From assembly GCA_026414745.1 (NCBI GenBank), contig JAOAIK010000062.1:1-52686 (forward strand): a stretch of DNA of 52,686 bases, read 5' to 3'. Below are positions 28,219-36,990 of this stretch, one piece after another; within the stretch, counting starts at the first letter, position 1; each line of letters starts with the position of its first letter. Origin of the DNA: Roseococcus sp. Lineage in GTDB: Bacteria; Pseudomonadota; Alphaproteobacteria; Acetobacterales; Acetobacteraceae. The translations under genes were made by a program, and so were the position numbers. The notes under the pieces were generated by a model. That model made no database searches and was not told the DNA's origin. It saw only the letters and a program-made list of their open reading frames with translations.

Positions 28219-28552
28219 GGAGGCGCCCGCCGAGGCGCCCGAGCCGGCCTTCGAGCCGATGCAGCTCGGCAGCGGCGCACCGGCGGGTGCCTCGCCCCCG
28301 CCGCGCGAGCTGGATGCGGTCTACGACATCCCGGTGCAGGTCAGCGCCGTGCTGGGCCGCGCCACCCTGCAGGTGAGCCAGCTCCTCAAGCTCGGCCGCG
28401 GCGCCGTGGTGGAGCTCGACCGCAAGCTCGGCGAGGCGGTGGACATCTACGTGAACAACCGCCTCGTCGCGCGCGGCGAGGTGGTGATGGTCGAGGACAA
28501 CCGCCTCGGCGTGACGATGACCGAGATCGTCAAGGCGGACCGCGCGACATGA
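28199..28552 (+). CDS. fliN: Flagellar motor switch protein FliN
   Basis: A 117-residue C-ring protein. About 35 N-terminal residues are acidic and Pro-rich. The SpoA domain follows, with [48 protein letters not shown] and a terminal LGVTMTEIV. It helps form the cytoplasmic switch ring and docks FliH. It sits directly after fliG, where Caulobacter has a fliH gene between the two; no fliH frame is present here. The start lies inside fliG, and the stop overlaps flbD (ATGA). Confidence 0.94.
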   Translation: MSNSSSEEAPAEAPEPAFEPMQLGSGAPAGASPPPRELDAVYDIPVQVSAVLGRATLQVSQLLKLGRGAVVELDRKLGEAVDIYVNNRLVARGEVVMVEDNRLGVTMTEIVKADRAT

Positions 28553-29967
28553 CCCGGCTGCTCATCCTCGGCGCGCTCTCGGGCGAGCTCGGCCAGGCGG
28601 CGCGCATCGCGGCGGCGCGCGGTGCGGCCCTCTGCCAGGTGGAGGGCGTGACGGGGGCCCTGGCCGCCCTGCGCGGCGCGGGCGCCGATCTCGTGCTGGC
28701 GGACGCCGCGCACGACCTGCCCTGGCTGCTCGAGCGCATGGCCGAGGAGCGCATCGCCACCCCGGTCGTCGCCTGCGGGCGCAGCGCCGACGCCGAGGGG
28801 GTGCTGCGCGCCATCCGCGCCGGGGCGCGCGAGTTCCTGCCCCTGCCGCCGGACGCCGAGCTGATCGCCGCCATGCTCGAGGCCGTCTCGGCCGCGCCGG
28901 AGCGGCCGATCGCGGCCGACCCCGCGACCGCCGCCCTGCTCGCCCGCGCCGAGCAGCTCGCCCGCGCCGACGCCTCGGTGCTGATCACCGGCGAGAGCGG
29001 CACCGGCAAGGAGGTCTTCGCCCGCCACATCCACGCCAACTCGCGCCGCGCGCGCGGCCCCTTCGTCGCGCTGAACTGCGCCGCCCTGCCCGAGACGCTG
29101 CTGGAGAGCGAGCTGTTCGGGCACGAGAAGGGCGCCTTCTCGGGCGCGGTGGCCGCGCGCAAGGGCAAGTTCGAGCAGGCCGAGGGCGGCACGCTGCTGC
29201 TCGACGAGATCGGCGAGATGGACCTGCGCCTGCAGGCGAAGCTGCTGCGCGCCATCCAGGAGCGCGAGGTGGACCGTCTCGGCGGCACGAGCCCCGTGAA
29301 GGTGGATGTGCGCATCCTCGCCGCCACCAACCGCGACCTGCCGGCCGAGGTGCGGGCGGGCCGCTTCCGCGAGGATCTCTACTTCCGTCTCAACGTGGTG
29401 CAGATCCGGATCCCGCCGCTGCGCGACCGGCCGGGGGACGTGCTGCCGCTCGCGCGGCATTTCGCGCGGCGCTACGCCGAGGTGAACGGGCTGCCGCCGC
29501 GCCCCCTGTCGCCCGCCGCCGAGGCGCGGCTCGCGGCCCATCCCTGGCCGGGCAATGTGCGCGAGCTCGAGAACACGCTGCACCGCGCCGTGCTGCTCGC
29601 CGAGGGGCGCGAGATCGGGCCCGAGGCCATCGAGCTGCTGCCGGTGGAGCAGACCGCACCCGCGCCTGCGCCCGCCGCGCCCGCGCCCGTCGCGTCGCCG
29701 CCCGTCGCCGCCCCCGCCGATCCCATCGCCGCCCTGGTCGGCCGGCGCATGGAGGAGGTGGAGCGCGAGCTGATCCTCGAGACCCTCGGCCGCTGCCTCG
29801 GCAACCGCACCCGCGCGGCGGAGATCCTCGGCATCTCGATCCGCACCCTGCGCAACAAGCTCGCGGAGTATCGCGGCCAGGGCATCCGCGTGCCGCCCGC
29901 GCCCAGCCAGATCCCGACGGGCCAGCTTCCCGCGGGCGTGCTGCCCGAGGGCTGGAGGGCCGCGTGA
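28549..29967 (+). CDS. flbD: Sigma-54-dependent flagellar transcription activator FlbD
   Basis: A 472-residue activator of late flagellar promoters. Residues 1-115 are a receiver-like domain that has lost the acidic pocket (LLILGALSG) and the conserved lysine (FLPLPP), as expected for FlbD, which works without classical phosphorylation. The AAA+ domain has Walker A GESGTGKE (148-155), Walker [10 protein letters not shown] and a sigma-54 contact loop GAFSGA (195-200) with Ser in place of the usual Thr. The C-terminal Fis-type helix-turn-helix is [19 protein letters not shown]. It is encoded between fliN and flhA with four-base overlaps on both sides, and the sigma-54 site before flgE is its obvious target. 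Confidence 0.93.
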   Translation: MTRLLILGALSGELGQAARIAAARGAALCQVEGVTGALAALRGAGADLVLADAAHDLPWLLERMAEERIATPVVACGRSADAEGVLRAIRAGAREFLPLPPDAELIAAMLEAVSAAPERPIAADPATAALLARAEQLARADASVLITGESGTGKEVFARHIHANSRRARGPFVALNCAALPETLLESELFGHEKGAFSGAVAARKGKFEQAEGGTLLLDEIGEMDLRLQAKLLRAIQEREVDRLGGTSPVKVDVRILAATNRDLPAEVRAGRFREDLYFRLNVVQIRIPPLRDRPGDVLPLARHFARRYAEVNGLPPRPLSPAAEARLAAHPWPGNVRELENTLHRAVLLAEGREIGPEAIELLPVEQTAPAPAPAAPAPVASPPVAAPADPIAALVGRRMEEVERELILETLGRCLGNRTRAAEILGISIRTLRNKLAEYRGQGIRVPPAPSQIPTGQLPAGVLPEGWRAA

Positions 29968-32024
29968 AGGGGCTCGCCCTGCCGGAGTGGCTGCGCTCCC
30001 TGCGCCTCTCCTCCGAGGTGGCGCTGGTCGCGGGGATGGCGCTGGTCCTCGCCATTCTCGTGGTGCCGCTGCCCGGCGCGCTGCTCGATGCGGCGCTCGC
30101 GCTCAACATCACCGTCTCGGTGCTGGTGCTGATGGTGGCGCTGCTGCTCACCCGCCCGCTCGACTTCCAGTCCTTCCCGCAGCTCCTGCTCATCACCACG
30201 CTCTTCCGCCTCGGCCTCAACGTCGCCACCACCCGCGCCATCCTCGCCGAGGGGCACGAAGGCCCCTCGGCCGCGGGCGACATCATCGCCACCTTCGGCC
30301 GCTACCTGATGGGCGGCGACATCCTGGTGGGCCTGATCGTCTTCGCCATCCTGCTGATGGTGAACCACGTCGTCATCTCGAAGGGCGCGGGGCGCATCGC
30401 CGAGGTCTCGGCGCGCTTCCACCTCGATGCCATGCCCGGCAAGCAGATGGCGATCGACGCCGACCTCTCCGCCGGGACCATCGACGAGAAGGAGGCGAAG
30501 CGCCGCCGGCGCGAGCTCGAGGAGGAGAGCGGCTTCCACGGCGCCATGGACGGCGCCGCGAAGTTCGTGAAGGGCGATGCCATCGCGGGTCTCGTCTCCA
30601 CCTTCATCAACCTGCTCGGCGGGCTGGCCATCGGGCTCGGCCGCCACGGCATGCCCTTCATGGAGGCGGTGGAGACCTACTCCATCCTCACCGTGGGCGA
30701 CGGGCTGGTGGGGCAGATCCCCGCGCTGCTCGTCTCGGTCGCGGCGGCCGTCGTCGTCACCAAGGCGGTGAAGGAGGAGCAGGCCGACAAGCTCATGGCG
30801 AAGGAGCTGGGGGGGTGGAAGCCGCTCGCCGTCGCCTCGGGCAGCGCCCTGCTGCTCGGGCTGATGCCGGGCATGCCGCTGCTGCCCTTCCTCGCCCTCG
30901 CTGGCCTCGCGGGGGCGGCGGCCTGGTGGCAGCGCAAGGCCGCGCTCGCCCCCCCGCCCGAGCCCGAGCCCGAGCCCGGCTCGCCGGCCGAGCCGCCGGT
31001 GGCGGAGGCGCTGCGGATGGACATGCTGCGCCTCGAGCTCGGCTACGGGCTCCTGGTGCTCGCCTCCGGCGAGGCGCCGCGGCTGACCGAGCAGATCCGC
31101 GGCCTCAGGCGCGCCATCGCGCAGGAGATGGGCTTCGTGCTGCCGGCGGTGCGCATCCAGGACAATCTCGACCTGCCCTCCGACACCTATGTGGTGCGGG
31201 TGAAGGAGATCGAGGTGGCGCGCGGCCGGCTGCGCCCGCCCATGCTGCTCGCCATCAGCCCCGAGGGCCCGCTGCCCGACCTGCCTGGCGAGCGCACGGA
31301 GGAGCCCGCCTTCGGCCTGCCCGCCCTGTGGATCGAGGAGCGCCACCGCGAGGAGGCGCTGGCGCGCGGCTGCACGGTGGTGGACTGCGCGGGCGTGCTC
31401 GCCACCCACCTCACCGAGGTGGTGCGCGAGAACATGGCCGAGCTGCTCTCCTACGCCGAGACGCAGAAGCTGCTCGAGGAGCTGCCGCGCGAGCAGCAGA
31501 AGCTGGTGCAGGAGCTGATCCCCTCCCAGGCCAGCGTCGGGCTGGTGCAGCGGCTGCTGCAGGCGCTGCTCGCCGAGCGCGTCTCCATTCGCGACCTGCC
31601 CACCATCCTCGAGGGGCTGCAGGAGGCGATGGCGGGCAACCTGCGCAGCCTGCCGCAGATCCTCGGCGTGGTGCGGCTGCGCCTGTCGCGGCAGATCTCC
31701 GAGGCGGCGCGGGGGCCGGGGGGGTATGTGCCCCTCGTCACCCTCTCGCCCGAATGGGAGATGGCCTTCGCCGAGGCGCTCGCCGGCCCGCCGGAGGAGC
31801 GCCAGCTCGCCATGGAGCCGGCGAAGCTGCAGGCCTTTCTCCAGCGCCTGCGCGACGTGATGGACGCCCAGGCGGCGCTGGGCGAATCCCCCGTGCTGCT
31901 GACCTCCGGCACGCTGCGGCCGCATCTGCGCGCGGTGGTCGAGCGGTTCCGCCCGAGCACCGTGGTGCTGGCCCAGGGCGAGCTGCACCCGCGCGTGCGC
32001 GTGCGCGCGCTGGCGAGCGTCTGA
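29964..32024 (+). CDS. flhA: Flagellar export gate protein FlhA
   Basis: A 686-residue component of the type III export gate. The N-terminal half has about eight transmembrane helices with the FHIPEP-family segments [36 protein letters not shown] and [17 protein letters not shown]. The C-terminal cytoplasmic domain (from about 340) binds chaperone-substrate complexes. The gate uses proton flow to push axial proteins into the channel. The GTG start overlaps the flbD stop (GTGA). flhB, fliP, fliQ and fliR, its gate partners, must lie elsewhere. Confidence 0.96.
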   Translation: MKGLALPEWLRSLRLSSEVALVAGMALVLAILVVPLPGALLDAALALNITVSVLVLMVALLLTRPLDFQSFPQLLLITTLFRLGLNVATTRAILAEGHEGPSAAGDIIATFGRYLMGGDILVGLIVFAILLMVNHVVISKGAGRIAEVSARFHLDAMPGKQMAIDADLSAGTIDEKEAKRRRRELEEESGFHGAMDGAAKFVKGDAIAGLVSTFINLLGGLAIGLGRHGMPFMEAVETYSILTVGDGLVGQIPALLVSVAAAVVVTKAVKEEQADKLMAKELGGWKPLAVASGSALLLGLMPGMPLLPFLALAGLAGAAAWWQRKAALAPPPEPEPEPGSPAEPPVAEALRMDMLRLELGYGLLVLASGEAPRLTEQIRGLRRAIAQEMGFVLPAVRIQDNLDLPSDTYVVRVKEIEVARGRLRPPMLLAISPEGPLPDLPGERTEEPAFGLPALWIEERHREEALARGCTVVDCAGVLATHLTEVVRENMAELLSYAETQKLLEELPREQQKLVQELIPSQASVGLVQRLLQALLAERVSIRDLPTILEGLQEAMAGNLRSLPQILGVVRLRLSRQISEAARGPGGYVPLVTLSPEWEMAFAEALAGPPEERQLAMEPAKLQAFLQRLRDVMDAQAALGESPVLLTSGTLRPHLRAVVERFRPSTVVLAQGELHPRVRVRALASV

Positions 32025-32027
32025 TCC

Positions 32028-32939
32028 ATGCGCGTGCGCGTCTTCCAGGGGCGCACCGCCGCGCAGGCCCTGGCCGCCGTGCGCGAGGCGCTGGGCGAGG
32101 AGGCGGTGGTGCTCGGCACGCGCCGCGTGGGCGGGATCGTCGAGGTCACCGCCGCGCTGGAGGTGGAAGAGCCGCTGCTCATCCCCCCCGGCGCGCCGCT
32201 CGCGCCCGCCGATCTGCCGCCCGCGCTCGCCCGCCACAACATGCCCGCGCCGCTCGCGCTGCGCCTCGCCGCGGGGCCGCTGCCCGAGACCCTCGGCGAG
32301 GCGTTGCGCTTCGCGCCCCTGCCCACAGAGCGGCCGATCCTGCTCGTCGGCCCGCCCGGTGCGGGCAAGACGCTGACCTGCGCGAAGCTCGCCGCGCGCG
32401 CCACCATGGCCGGCCAGCCGCCGCTGGTCGTCACCGCCGACGGGGCGCGCGCGGGGGCGGTGGAGCAGCTTGCCGCCTTCACGCGGCTCTTGCGCCTCAC
32501 CCTTGCCGTCGCCGCCCAGCCCGAGGTTCTGGCCAAGTCGCTGCGGCGGCGGGAGCCCGGGCAGCCCGCCTTTCTCGACGGCTTCGGCTGCGACCCCTTC
32601 GACCCCGCCCAGGCCGCGCGGCTGCTCCGGCTGATCGAGGCGGCCGGGGCCACGCCCGTGCTCGTCCTGCCCGCCGGGCTCGACGCCGAGGAGGCGGAGG
32701 AGCTGGCCCGCGCCTTCCACCTGCTGGGCGCGCGGCACATGATCGCCACGCGGCTCGACGTGGCGCGGCGGCTGGGCGGGATCCTCGCCGCCGCCTCGGT
32801 CGGGCTCGCGCTCACCGAGGCGGGGATCGGGCCGCAGGTGGCGCGCGGGCTCGCGCCGCTCAGTGCCGAATGGCTCGCCCAGCGGCTGCTCGCGCCCGCG
32901 GGGGCACCGCTCGATGTCCAGGGAGAATGCGCGGCATGA
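32028..32939 (+). CDS. flhF: FlhF-like SRP-type GTPase with altered G3 motif
   Basis: A 303-residue protein. The N-terminus MRVRVFQGRTAAQALAAVRE and EEAVVLGTRRVGGIVEVTA matches FlhF, which sets the cell pole for flagellum assembly. The GTPase domain has the P-loop GPPGAGKT (108-115), a G2-like ADGARAGAVEQL, and TRLD (241-244) in the G4 position. The G3 motif, normally DTAG, reads DGFG (184-187) and is followed by CDPFD, so hydrolysis may be weakened. It is shorter than many FlhF proteins and lies between flhA and flhG. The next gene overlaps its stop by four bases. Confidence 0.86.
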   Translation: MRVRVFQGRTAAQALAAVREALGEEAVVLGTRRVGGIVEVTAALEVEEPLLIPPGAPLAPADLPPALARHNMPAPLALRLAAGPLPETLGEALRFAPLPTERPILLVGPPGAGKTLTCAKLAARATMAGQPPLVVTADGARAGAVEQLAAFTRLLRLTLAVAAQPEVLAKSLRRREPGQPAFLDGFGCDPFDPAQAARLLRLIEAAGATPVLVLPAGLDAEEAEELARAFHLLGARHMIATRLDVARRLGGILAAASVGLALTEAGIGPQVARGLAPLSAEWLAQRLLAPAGAPLDVQGECAA

Positions 32940-33688
32940 CGCGCCTGATCGCCATCGCCTCCGGCAAGGGGGGTGTGGGCAAGACCTGCCTCGCCATCGG
33001 GCTCGCGCAGGCGCTGGCCGAGCGCGGCCGGCGCGTGGCGCTGGTGGATGGGGATCTCGGCCTCGCCAATGTGGATGTGCAGCTCGGCCTGCCGCCGGGG
33101 CGGGATCTCGGCGATGTGCTGGCCGGGCGCTGCGCACCGGAGGCGGCGCTGCAGGCCCATGCGGGCGGCTTCTCGGTGCTGCCCGGGCGGTCGGGGGCGG
33201 CGGCGCTGGCCGCGCTTGACGCGGGCGGGCTCGCACGGCTGCTCGGCCTTCTGCGCGGACTGCCCGTCGAGGTGGTGGTGCTCGACCTCGGCGCCGGGCT
33301 CGGGCCCGCGCCGCGGCGCCTCGCCGCCGCGGCCGATCTGCTCTGCGTCATCGCCACCGAGGAGCCGACCAGCCTCACCGATGCCTATGCCGTGCTGAAG
33401 CTGCACCGGCAGGACGGGGCGGCCCCCGGGCGGTCGGGGGTGGTGGCCAATCTCGTGCCCAACGCGGCGGCGGGGGCGCGGGTGCACGCGGCGCTGGACC
33501 GCGCCTGCCGCGGCTTCCTCGGCGCGGGGGTGGCGCTGCTCGGCCATGTGCGGCGCGATGCCCGCATCCCCGCCGCGATCCGCGCGCAGCAGCCCCTGCT
33601 GACCCGCCACCCGGCGAGCCCGGCGGCCGAGGATCTGCGCGCCCTGGCCGCGGCGGTGGACGCGCCGGCGCTGGCGCGCAGCGCCTGA
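32936..33688 (+). CDS. flhG: MinD/ParA-like flagellar number regulator FlhG
   Basis: A 250-residue ATPase with deviant Walker A SGKGGVGKT (9-17), the VALVDGDLGLANVDVQLG segment and LDLGAGLG in the switch region. FlhG counteracts FlhF and limits polar flagellum number, and in some species docks FliM/FliN at the C-ring. The ATG at 32936 overlaps the flhF stop (ATGA). An ATG at 32927 is possible but too near its GGGAG. Compared with well-studied FlhG proteins it lacks an obvious N-terminal DQAxxLR activation helix, so control by FlhF or FleQ-type partners may differ. It ends the operon. Confidence 0.88.
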   Translation: MTRLIAIASGKGGVGKTCLAIGLAQALAERGRRVALVDGDLGLANVDVQLGLPPGRDLGDVLAGRCAPEAALQAHAGGFSVLPGRSGAAALAALDAGGLARLLGLLRGLPVEVVVLDLGAGLGPAPRRLAAAADLLCVIATEEPTSLTDAYAVLKLHRQDGAAPGRSGVVANLVPNAAAGARVHAALDRACRGFLGAGVALLGHVRRDARIPAAIRAQQPLLTRHPASPAAEDLRALAAAVDAPALARSA

Positions 33689-33727
33689 CCCCGTGCCAGC
33701 CGGCCCGCGCCCGCCTATAGGGGCGGC

Positions 33728-34582
33728 ATGCCCACCGCCTCCGCTCGCCAGGCCCGGCGCGTCGCGCGCTACTACCGCAGGCTCGACGGCCTCTCCTTCT
33801 TCCGCGAGCGCCGCGCGGAGGGCGAGGAGGCGCACCCCGTCCACCGCGCCCTGACCGACCCGCAGGGCGGCCCGCCCTCGCCCTTCGTCATCCACCGGCT
33901 GATGCTGGAGGGCGTGGTGCTGCCGCCCGCCCCGCGCGTGCTTGATGCCGGCTGCGGCTATGGCGCCACCATGCTCGACCTCGCGCCCCGCCTGGGCGGG
34001 GACTGGACGGGCCTCACCCTCTCCGAGGCGCAGCGGGCGCGCGGCGCGGCGGCCATCGCGCGCGCCGGCCTCGCCGGGCGGGTGCGCATCCTCGTGCGCT
34101 CCTATGACACCCCGCCCGAGGGACCCTTCGACCTGATCCTGGGCATCGAGAGCCTGATCCACAGCGCCGACCCGGCGGCGACGGTGGCGGGGCTCGCGCG
34201 GGTGCTCGCCCCGGGCGGGCATCTCGTCATCGTGGACGACATGCCCGAGGAGGGGCTCGGCCCCGAGGCGGCCGCACGGTTCGCGGCGTTCCAGCGCCTC
34301 TGGCGCTGCCCCGTCGCACCCGGCCGCGCCGGCTGGCTCGCCGCGTTGGCCGAGGCCGGGCTCGCGCTCGTGCATGAGCGCGACCTCACGCCGCTGCTGC
34401 GCGCCCGCCCGCGCGCCGAGACGGCCGCGCGTCTCGCCGCGCTGAACACCCCCTGGCAGCGGCTGCTCCGCGCGCTCGGCCTCGGGGTGCGCGCCGAGGC
34501 GGAGATCGGCGGCATCCATCTCGAGACCCTGCAGACCGAGGGGGCCATGCGCTACCGGCTGCTGGTCGCCCGCAAGCCCTGA
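33728..34582 (+). CDS. Class I SAM-dependent methyltransferase
   Basis: A 284-residue protein with motif I VLDAGCGYGATMLDLAPRLG, a motif II-like LTLSEAQ, FDLILGIESLIHSADP at motif IV, and VLAPGGHLVIVDD at motif V/VI. This is the Methyltransf_11/25 arrangement also seen in small-molecule (sterol/quinone/sarcosine-type) methyltransferases. The substrate cannot be named. AGGGGCGG precedes the start. mutM begins three bases after its stop, so the two are probably co-transcribed, though no functional link is evident. Confidence 0.85.
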   Translation: MPTASARQARRVARYYRRLDGLSFFRERRAEGEEAHPVHRALTDPQGGPPSPFVIHRLMLEGVVLPPAPRVLDAGCGYGATMLDLAPRLGGDWTGLTLSEAQRARGAAAIARAGLAGRVRILVRSYDTPPEGPFDLILGIESLIHSADPAATVAGLARVLAPGGHLVIVDDMPEEGLGPEAAARFAAFQRLWRCPVAPGRAGWLAALAEAGLALVHERDLTPLLRARPRAETAARLAALNTPWQRLLRALGLGVRAEAEIGGIHLETLQTEGAMRYRLLVARKP

Positions 34583-34585
34583 GCC

Positions 34586-35482
34586 ATGCCCGAGCTGCCC
34601 GAGGTCGAGACGGTCATGCGCGGCCTCGCTGCCGTGCTGGAGGGGCAGGTGATCGCGCGCGCCGAGCTGCGCCGGCCCGACCTGCGCCGGCCCCTGCCGC
34701 GCGGCCTCGCGGCGGCGCTGACGGGGGCGCGGGTGGAGGGGTTCCGCCGGCGGGGCAAATACATCCTCATGCGGCTCGAGGGGCGGGAGAGCCTGCTCAT
34801 CCATCTCGGCATGTCGGGGCGGATGGTGGCGCGTCACCGCGACGCGGCCCCGGTGCCGCGGCTCGGTCCGCAGGGCGCGGCCTCGGACGCGCGCGGCCAC
34901 AACCAGCCGCCCGACCGGCACGAGCACCTGGTGCTGGAGACGGAATCGGGCTGGCGCATCGGCTTCCTCGACCCGCGCCGCTTCGGCCAGCTCGACCTCG
35001 TGCCCCGCGCGGCCGAGGACGCGCACCCGCTGCTCGCCGGCCTCGGGCCCGAGCCGCTCTCCGAGGCCTTCGACCTCGCGGCGCTGGAGGCGGCGCTGCG
35101 GGGGCGCCGCACGCCCGTCAAGGCGGCGCTGATGGACCAGCGCCGTGTGGCCGGGCTCGGCAACATCTATGTCAGCGAGGCGCTGTTCCGCGCGCGGATT
35201 TCGCCGCGCCGGCTCTCGGCCACCATCCCCGGCGCGCGGGCGGCGCGGCTGCTGCCCGCGATCAAGGCCGTGCTGCGCGAGGCCATCGCCGCCGGCGGCT
35301 CCAGCTTGCGCGACTATGTGCGCGCGGACGGGGAGCTAGGGGTCTTCCAGGAGCGATTCGCCGTCTATGGCCGCGCGGGCCAGCGCTGCGCCGACTGCCC
35401 GGGCGGGCGCGCCTGCGGCGGCATCGCCCGGCTTGTGCAGTCCGGCCGATCCACCTTCTATTGCCCGCTGAAGCAGCGGTGA
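34586..35482 (+). CDS. mutM: Formamidopyrimidine-DNA glycosylase (Fpg/MutM) with altered zinc finger
   Basis: A 298-residue base-excision repair enzyme removing 8-oxoguanine and formamidopyrimidines. PELPEVE gives the N-terminal proline nucleophile and catalytic glutamate. FRRRGKYIL carries the beta-elimination lysine, and [14 protein letters not shown] is the H2TH region. The C-terminal zinc finger has Cys268 and Cys271, then Cys293, but the fourth ligand position (YCPxCQ) is Lys296 here; an extra Cys277 lies in RACGG. An insertion around 82-107 lengthens the protein, as in other Alphaproteobacteria. It is tightly packed between a methyltransferase and an enoyl-CoA hydratase gene. Confidence 0.95.
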   Translation: MPELPEVETVMRGLAAVLEGQVIARAELRRPDLRRPLPRGLAAALTGARVEGFRRRGKYILMRLEGRESLLIHLGMSGRMVARHRDAAPVPRLGPQGAASDARGHNQPPDRHEHLVLETESGWRIGFLDPRRFGQLDLVPRAAEDAHPLLAGLGPEPLSEAFDLAALEAALRGRRTPVKAALMDQRRVAGLGNIYVSEALFRARISPRRLSATIPGARAARLLPAIKAVLREAIAAGGSSLRDYVRADGELGVFQERFAVYGRAGQRCADCPGGRACGGIARLVQSGRSTFYCPLKQR

Positions 35483-35492
35483 GGGAGCGCCC

Positions 35493-36269
35493 ATGGCCTT
35501 CGAGATGATCCTGACCGAAACCCATGGCGCGACGGCGGTGATCCGCCTCAACCGCCCGGCCGCGCTGAACGCGCTGTGCGACCGGCTCATGGACGAGCTC
35601 GGCGAGGCGCTGCGCCGCTTCGACGCCGATCCCGCCATCGCCTGCATCGTCATCACCGGCAGCGAGAAGGCCTTCGCCGCCGGGGCCGACATCAAGGAAA
35701 TGCAGGGACGCAGCTACCCGGCCGTCTATTCAGAGGACTTCATCTCCGCCCGCTGGGAGGTGGTGACGACCATCCGCAAGCCCGTCATCGCCGCGGTCGC
35801 CGGCTTCGCGCTGGGCGGCGGCTGCGAGCTCGCGATGATGTGCGACATGATCGTGGCGGCGGAGAACGCGAAGTTCGGCCAGCCCGAGATCAATCTCGGC
35901 GTCATTCCCGGCGCGGGCGGCACCCAGCGCCTGACGCGCGCCGTGGGCAAGGCCAAGGCGATGGACCTGGTGCTGACCGCGCGGATGATGGACGCCGCCG
36001 AGGCCGAGCGGGCGGGGCTGGTGGCACGGGTGGTGCCGGTCGATCAGCTGCTGCCCGAATGCCTGAAGATCGGCGAGAAGATCGCCTCGCTCTCCGCGCC
36101 CAGCGTCGCGATCGCCAAGGAATGCGTGAACCGCGCCTTCGAGACGACGCTGGCCGAGGGCGTGCGCTTCGAACGCCGTCTCTTCTACAGCCTCTTCGCG
36201 ACCGAGGACCAGAAGGAGGGCATGGCGGCCTTCGTCGAGAAGCGCAAACCCGCCTTCCGCCATCGCTGA
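35493..36269 (+). CDS. Enoyl-CoA hydratase
   Basis: A 258-residue canonical crotonase. Both catalytic glutamates are present and correctly spaced: Glu112 in [12 protein letters not shown] and Glu132 in [20 protein letters not shown], matching Glu144/Glu164 of the mitochondrial enzyme. The oxyanion-hole segment [12 protein letters not shown] and the C-terminal [14 protein letters not shown] also fit. It hydrates trans-2-enoyl-CoA in fatty-acid beta-oxidation. GGGAG lies before the ATG. It follows mutM after ten bases. rpsT downstream has its own promoter. Confidence 0.95.
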   Translation: MAFEMILTETHGATAVIRLNRPAALNALCDRLMDELGEALRRFDADPAIACIVITGSEKAFAAGADIKEMQGRSYPAVYSEDFISARWEVVTTIRKPVIAAVAGFALGGGCELAMMCDMIVAAENAKFGQPEINLGVIPGAGGTQRLTRAVGKAKAMDLVLTARMMDAAEAERAGLVARVVPVDQLLPECLKIGEKIASLSAPSVAIAKECVNRAFETTLAEGVRFERRLFYSLFATEDQKEGMAAFVEKRKPAFRHR

Positions 36270-36301
36270 AAGGTGCGACCCCGCCGCACGCCTCCATCGG
36301 C

Positions 36302-36330
36302 TTGACGCTGGGGAGGGGACGGGATTACAC
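36302..36330 (+). promoter_or_regulatory. Sigma-70-type promoter for rpsT
   Basis: TTGACG (36302-36307), 17 bases, TTACAC (36325-36330). The -35 element is near-perfect and the -10 is moderate. The predicted start near 36337 leaves a leader of about 60 bases before rpsT. Confidence 0.5.
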
Positions 36331-36395
36331 CCTCGCCTCCCGCGGCGGCCGTCGCCGCCTTTCGCCACATCTCGACAGAGCCGTTCACGCCCGCC

Positions 36396-36668
36396 ATGGC
36401 CAACAACGCTTCCGCGCGCAAGCGCATCCGCCAGACCGAGAAGCGCACCCTGCGCAACCGCATGCGGCGTTCCCGCGTGCGGACCTTCCTGCGCAAGGTG
36501 GAACTGGCGATCGCGGGCGGGGACAAGGCGCAGGCCGAGGCCGCCTTCCGCGCCGCCCAGCCGGAACTGCATGTGGCGGTGACCAAGGGTGTGCTGCACC
36601 GCAACACCGCGGCGCGCAAGCTCTCGCGTCTCTCCGCGCGGATCAAGGCGCTCGGCGCGGCGGGCTGA
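36396..36668 (+). CDS. rpsT: 30S ribosomal protein S20
   Basis: A 90-residue basic protein beginning [20 protein letters not shown], with [21 protein letters not shown] and a C-terminal [19 protein letters not shown]: the three-helix S20 pattern that binds 16S rRNA. Its place just before dnaA is common in Alphaproteobacteria. A sigma-70-like promoter precedes it. No classic terminator follows; instead the downstream gap begins with interlocked inverted repeats. Confidence 0.97.
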   Translation: MANNASARKRIRQTEKRTLRNRMRRSRVRTFLRKVELAIAGGDKAQAEAAFRAAQPELHVAVTKGVLHRNTAARKLSRLSARIKALGAAG

Positions 36669-36990
36669 GTCGTTCTTCCTTCAATTCTCGCAAGAAATCG
36701 GGTCGCTGGCGCTCAATAGAGACGCCAGCGATGACCGCTATTCTATTGAGTTGCGACACGGGTGCAGCTTCCCGGCAACACCCGTCTGACGCGATGAACA
36801 CATGGCATGAGGGGAGTTCCCACCGCTCACCGCCTCGCGTTACGCTCTGTGTCACGCAGAGAGTTCGGGGGGCGTCGGGCGGGGACCGGGGCTCTCCCTC
36901 AAGAACCACGGGTGCCGGCGCCGAAGCCCCCGCTTCGTCGCCGGGAATGGGCGGGTGGACCGCGCCCAGGCGGAGAGGCAGAGGTCGAGG
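36669..36990 (+). other. rpsT-dnaA intergenic region with interlocked inverted repeats
   Basis: A 322-base gap whose first 130 bases are clearly less GC-rich than the surroundings. Stem 1: TCGCTGGCG (36703-36711) pairs with 36723-36731. Stem 2: CTCAATAGA (36712-36720), inside the loop of stem 1, pairs with 36742-36750. Both are perfect 9-bp matches in pseudoknot order. A third 7-bp stem joins 36758-36764 and 36779-36785, and a weak one lies at 36845-36861. I see no DnaA boxes, no T-run terminator and no convincing coding frame. It probably holds the rpsT 3' end and the dnaA leader. Confidence 0.7.

Noticed and set aside
36589..36789. Short plus-strand frame reading from within rpsT into the gap
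   Set aside because: It starts inside rpsT, has no ribosome-binding site and translates the inverted-repeat region into an unconserved sequence.
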